In this document: piece after piece, positions 32,163 to 35,241 of the stretch
How positions within the stretch are numbered: the first letter of the stretch is position 1
Layout of the letters: the number at the start of each line of letters is the position of its first letter
Assembly (NCBI GenBank): GCA_026418115.1
Contig: JAOABY010000019.1
Span: forward strand, 1 to 35,241
Reading direction: 5' to 3'
DNA: 35,241 nt
From: Spirochaetaceae bacterium
GTDB lineage: Bacteria; Spirochaetota; Spirochaetia; Treponematales; Rectinemataceae
Made by a program: the position numbers and the translations under genes
Notes under the pieces: model-generated
Told to the model about the DNA's origin: nothing
Database searches by the model: none
Seen by the model: the letters and a program-made list of their open reading frames with translations, nothing else

Positions 32163-33143
32163 ATGCGGCTTGTCGAGCATGATGATGCAATGGATCTGCT
32201 CTCTGGCCGAGTCTACCATGCAGCCGAAGGTTTTCTGCACCATCTGCTCGATGAGGTGCCTTACATTACCCGGCAGGATGGCGATCTTGTGAGCGCATGG
32301 AAAAGGGCGCCGGATGCTCCCTTCTCGCCGGATGCCGTCCCGGTCTTCTGGGTGCGCAACATCTGGCTGGAGCCATTTCTGCTGGAGTTCGATTCCATTT
32401 CGGATGCTGCACGGGCCCTCAGAGCCATCCAGCGCAACTGGGCCCCCTGCCCTGTTCATTATGCCCGCCGCACCCTGCTGATAGCAGACAGGCTTCCTCA
32501 TATTCCCGACAGGCCGAGAACCTTTCCCTTCGTGCTCCCTACGGCACCCATGGGTGCCTTTACCCTTCTGGATGAGCACACGCTCATGGGGTCTGCACGA
32601 TGTTCGAGCCCTTTCCCCAATGGAGCCTTCGCGTTTGCAGAGAACAGGGATGAGCCTCCATCACGCGCATACAGAAAACTGTGGGAAGCCCTGGTGCTTG
32701 CTGGTACCATGCCGCAGCCCGGTGCACGCTGTCTGGATGCGGGTGCCAGCCCGGGCGGCTGGACATGGGTACTCGCCTCGCTTGGAGCTGAAGTGCTTGC
32801 CGTAGACAGGGCGCCGCTGGATCCACGCATCGCTGCAATGCCAGGTGTTCGCACCCTGAAGCATGATGCCTTTACCCTCAGACCTGAAGATATCGGACCA
32901 GTCGACTGGCTCTGCTCCGATGTCATCTGTTATCCCGAAGCGCTCTGGCGCTGGGTAGAGCGATGGCTTGCATCGGGGCTGGCAAGGAATTTCATCTGCA
33001 CCATCAAGATGCAGGGGAAGACGTATGATCGCGCCACCACGCTGCGCTTCGCGGCAGTGCCGGGTTCCAGGGTGGTCCACCTCTGGCACAACAGGCATGA
33101 GCTGACGTGGATTAGGCTCCAAGACGGGAACGGAGCCGGTTGA
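32163..33143 (+). CDS. RlmM-like 2'-O-methyltransferase
   Basis: The C-terminal half is an FtsJ/RrmJ-fold SAM methyltransferase with SAM loop CLDAGASPGGW (190-200), AVDRAPL, catalytic Asp in DWLCSDV (about 253) and Lys in CTIKMQ (about 282), and the closing HNRHELTW. These match RlmM, which methylates the 2'-O of C2498 in 23S rRNA. The N-terminal 180 residues would be the THUMP-like RNA-binding part and are shorter than in E. coli. The start is unclear: ATG at 32163 gives 326 residues, TTG at 32154 adds three, and neither has a good ribosome-binding site. The gene runs into the convergent helicase gene with a 32-base overlap of coding ends. Confidence 0.85.
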   Translation: MRLVEHDDAMDLLSGRVYHAAEGFLHHLLDEVPYITRQDGDLVSAWKRAPDAPFSPDAVPVFWVRNIWLEPFLLEFDSISDAARALRAIQRNWAPCPVHYARRTLLIADRLPHIPDRPRTFPFVLPTAPMGAFTLLDEHTLMGSARCSSPFPNGAFAFAENRDEPPSRAYRKLWEALVLAGTMPQPGARCLDAGASPGGWTWVLASLGAEVLAVDRAPLDPRIAAMPGVRTLKHDAFTLRPEDIGPVDWLCSDVICYPEALWRWVERWLASGLARNFICTIKMQGKTYDRATTLRFAAVPGSRVVHLWHNRHELTWIRLQDGNGAG

Positions 33144-35136
33144 AGAATTCCTTTCTGAGATCCTCCTCGGATTGCGGTGTCTGCTCATGCTTCTGCTGCT
33201 CCAGATACAGTAGCAATTCCTCTGGAAGCTCATCGAGGAAGGGAGAGGGGAAGGTCTCCACCGCAGTGCCATTTCTGGATCGGTGCATGGCACGGCTCAG
33301 GTAGAGCCTTCGACGAGCCCTCGTGACTGCAACATAGAAGAGACGGCGCTCTTCCTCGACATCACCTCCGCCCTCTTCTACCGAACGTGCATGAGGCAGG
33401 ATGCCCTGTTCGCAGCCGGGTACGAATACGTAGGCAAACTCGAGCCCTTTGGCCGCGTGGATTGTCAGCAGACTCAGCCGATCCTGCTCCTCGCTGCCGT
33501 CATCACGCAGGGTGAGCGACACCCTCGCCAGCCAGGCAAAGATTCCCTTGTCTTCGGTGTCGGGATCCTTTTCCCATCGTTCTGCTGAAGTGGCGAGCAG
33601 TTCGAGATTACGGTATTTCCATATTGCCGTCTTCTCGTGTTTCTTGTGTTCTTCGAGGAGATAGTGCCAGTAGCCGACATCGGCGACTACCGTTCTGATC
33701 GCATCAGCCACAGCAAGCTGGCGGTGCACGAGTTTTTCCCGAAGGCCTGCGAGGTAGGCAAAGAAAGTGCATACCTCGGCAAGCCCCTTCTGGATATGAG
33801 AGTCCTTCTGTACCTTGCCGGCATGATGCTCGAGTAACTCGGCAGCCTGATGAAGGGAGCATGATTGGCTTCGCGCCACTTCGGTAAGGTATTCGAGCGT
33901 TGCCCTGCCGATACCCCTTCGGGGCACATTGATGATCCTCAGGACGGACACGTCATCATCCGGATTCACGGCAGCCTTCAGATAGCTGATGATATCCTTG
34001 ATCTCCTTGCGTTGGTAGAACGAAGTGCCGCCTGCTACCCGATAGGGTATGTTCGCCTCGACAAGCGCATCCTCAAGTGTCTGCGCAAGGGAATTGGTCC
34101 GCACCAGAATCCCGAAATCACCCCAGTCCGCATGCTCACGGAACCTGATTTCGCGGATGGTCGCAAGTATCTTTTCAGCTTCAGCCTTCTCGTCGGGCGC
34201 TTCAAAATAATGAATAGGGGTACCACCCGTTCCGAGTGGCGACCAGAGCGATTTTTTCTTCCTTCTTGTATTATGGGCAATCACTGCATTTGCGGCATCG
34301 AGGATGGTGCTGGTCGAGCGGTAGTTGCGCTCAAGCTTGATTTCCGCCAGTCCGGGATGGTCTGCCTCGTACCGTTCGAAGTTACGGAAATCCGCGCCAC
34401 GCCAGGAATAGATGGATTGATCATCATCACCTACCACGCAGATATTGCCGCTCTCAATCTCACGGATGAATGCATACTGCTGAAGCGAGGTGTCCTGGAA
34501 TTCATCAATCATGATGTAGCGGAACCTGGCACGGTAGCGTTCCCGCACTTCAGGCCTGGTCTGGAGCAGCTCCAGCGGAAGGGCGATGAGATCGTCGAAA
34601 TCTACTGCATTGTAGACTACAAGAGTCTTGCGGTACTGGCGGTAGAGCTCCAGCTCCTGCTCCGAAAGATCGCCAGGCTTGCCATACCCCGCACGCCGTG
34701 CAGAGAAAAGGGAGGACAGGCGCGGCAGATCCAGGCTGTCGGTGACCATGCCCATTTCCCGTGCGCATTCCTTGATGGCATGCATGCGATCCTGTTCATC
34801 ATAGATGCTGAAATTTGGCCGGTAGCCAAGATGGTGCGCCTCCTGACGCAACATCCAGGCACCAAAGGCATGGAAGGTCGTCACCATGAGATTGCGTAGC
34901 GGAAGGCCGGTGAGCGCGTGCGCCCGCTCAGTCATCTCCCGTGCTGCCTTGTTGGTAAAGGTGAGCGCAAGGATCGCTTCCTGCGGTACGCCCCGCATGA
35001 GCATGTATGCAATGCGATAGGTGATTACTCTTGTCTTCCCTGAACCGGCTCCAGCTATGATGAGAACCGGTCCGTCCATGGTAGTCACTGCCCGGTACTG
35101 TTCAGGGTCGAGTTCCTTGCGAAAATCAATGTTCAT
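33112..35136 (-). CDS. UvrD/PcrA/Rep-type DNA helicase
   Basis: This is a superfamily 1A 3'-5' helicase of excision repair and replication restart. Of 674 residues, Walker A AGAGSGKT is at 28-35, TFTNKAA at 59-65, DEFQDTS at 211-217 and VGDDDQSIYSWRGA at 235-248. LLTIHAAKGLEF and VAVTRARRRLYLS are further C-terminal, so all seven helicase motifs are intact. The C-terminus is shorter than in UvrD and PcrA and lacks an obvious RNA-polymerase-binding Tudor domain, closer to Rep. The ATG at 35136 has only a distant GGAG upstream. It probably belongs to an operon with the gene cut by the window edge, 45 bases upstream. Confidence 0.95.
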   Translation of the reverse strand: MNIDFRKELDPEQYRAVTTMDGPVLIIAGAGSGKTRVITYRIAYMLMRGVPQEAILALTFTNKAAREMTERAHALTGLPLRNLMVTTFHAFGAWMLRQEAHHLGYRPNFSIYDEQDRMHAIKECAREMGMVTDSLDLPRLSSLFSARRAGYGKPGDLSEQELELYRQYRKTLVVYNAVDFDDLIALPLELLQTRPEVRERYRARFRYIMIDEFQDTSLQQYAFIREIESGNICVVGDDDQSIYSWRGADFRNFERYEADHPGLAEIKLERNYRSTSTILDAANAVIAHNTRRKKKSLWSPLGTGGTPIHYFEAPDEKAEAEKILATIREIRFREHADWGDFGILVRTNSLAQTLEDALVEANIPYRVAGGTSFYQRKEIKDIISYLKAAVNPDDDVSVLRIINVPRRGIGRATLEYLTEVARSQSCSLHQAAELLEHHAGKVQKDSHIQKGLAEVCTFFAYLAGLREKLVHRQLAVADAIRTVVADVGYWHYLLEEHKKHEKTAIWKYRNLELLATSAERWEKDPDTEDKGIFAWLARVSLTLRDDGSEEQDRLSLLTIHAAKGLEFAYVFVPGCEQGILPHARSVEEGGGDVEEERRLFYVAVTRARRRLYLSRAMHRSRNGTAVETFPSPFLDELPEELLLYLEQQKHEQTPQSEEDLRKEFFNRLRSRLGA

Positions 35137-35181
35137 GGGTACATGAGGCTCCGTGGTTCAGAATTGGCAGATCTCCAATGC

Positions 35182-35241
35182 TCAGCGGATCGGCTTGAAG
35201 AAGATGGTCTGGGCTCCTGCTCCCCATGCTGCCACCAGCAC
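35182..35241 (-). CDS. 3' end of an unidentified gene (window edge)
   Basis: The minus strand reads 19 codons (ending GAGAQTIFFKPIR) and then TGA at 35184-35182; the rest lies beyond the window. The spacing, 45 bases ahead of the helicase ATG on the same strand, suits an upstream operon partner. The fragment is too short to identify, and a chance open frame cannot be excluded. Confidence 0.4.
   Translation of the reverse strand: MLVAAWGAGAQTIFFKPIR

Noticed and set aside
33115-33137. Inverted repeat GGCTCC...GGAGCC as a bidirectional terminator
   Set aside because: Only 6 bp with an 11-base loop and no T-run on either strand; it lies within both coding ends.
33865-34899. Plus-strand open frame of 344 codons opposite the UvrD/Rep helicase
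   Set aside because: It is antisense to a gene with all helicase motifs intact; the translation shows no domain.

Overview
This is a gene-dense, mid-to-high GC bacterial chromosome segment. It holds 30 near-complete genes plus one fragment, with no non-coding gap above about 150 bases. I saw no rRNA, tRNA, CRISPR array, insertion sequence or prophage. Gene content and order suggest a spirochaete related to Treponema/Spirochaeta. Two neighbourhoods I recall from treponemes are present: murG - CvpA-like - clamp-loader-like - PAS histidine kinase - NtrC-type regulator, and a dcw cell-division cluster running on into dprA-topA-xerC. The taxonomic call is inference.

Layout: (1) 1-1851 carries argF (minus), with its own promoter and terminator, diverging from nth (plus). 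(2) 1856-3697 is a small island of three unrecognised exported proteins on the minus strand: a TPR-like secreted protein, a lipoprotein and a beta-rich, probably outer-membrane protein. (3) 3844-12881 is a seven-gene plus-strand run, recQ-pgi-murG-cvpA-holB/dnaX-like-histidine kinase-NtrC regulator, joined by overlaps or gaps of 0-30 bases. (4) 12951-29993 is a sixteen-gene minus-strand run read from one near-consensus promoter upstream of mraZ: mraZ-rsmH-ftsL-murF-mraY-ftsW-ftsQ-ftsA-ftsZ-xerD-dprA-topA-xerC-hslV-hslU-sigma factor (FliA/WhiG type). No gap in it exceeds 23 bases. (5) 30068-32066 carries a TtcA-family thiolase and an HD phosphohydrolase on the minus strand, diverging from an RlmM-like methyltransferase at 32163-33143. 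(6) 33112-35136 carries a UvrD/PcrA/Rep helicase on the minus strand. It overlaps the methyltransferase tail to tail and is preceded by the last 19 codons of another gene cut by the window edge.

How the genes work together: the large minus-strand operon joins septum assembly (FtsL, FtsQ, FtsA, FtsZ, FtsW), lipid-linked peptidoglycan precursor synthesis (MurF, MraY), chromosome dimer resolution (XerC, XerD), DNA topology and uptake (TopA, DprA), the HslUV protease and an alternative sigma factor. MurG, which acts directly after MraY, sits in the plus-strand operon with a soluble two-component system. MraZ probably autoregulates the large operon through four TGGGA-type repeats spaced exactly 10 bases apart, the last one abutting its start codon.

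The window is mostly housekeeping. The most unusual points are the sixteen-gene operon ending in a FliA/WhiG-type sigma gene, the CTG start inferred for ftsA, the possible leaderless GTG start at 3662, the enlarged clamp-loader-like protein, and the uncharacterised envelope island.
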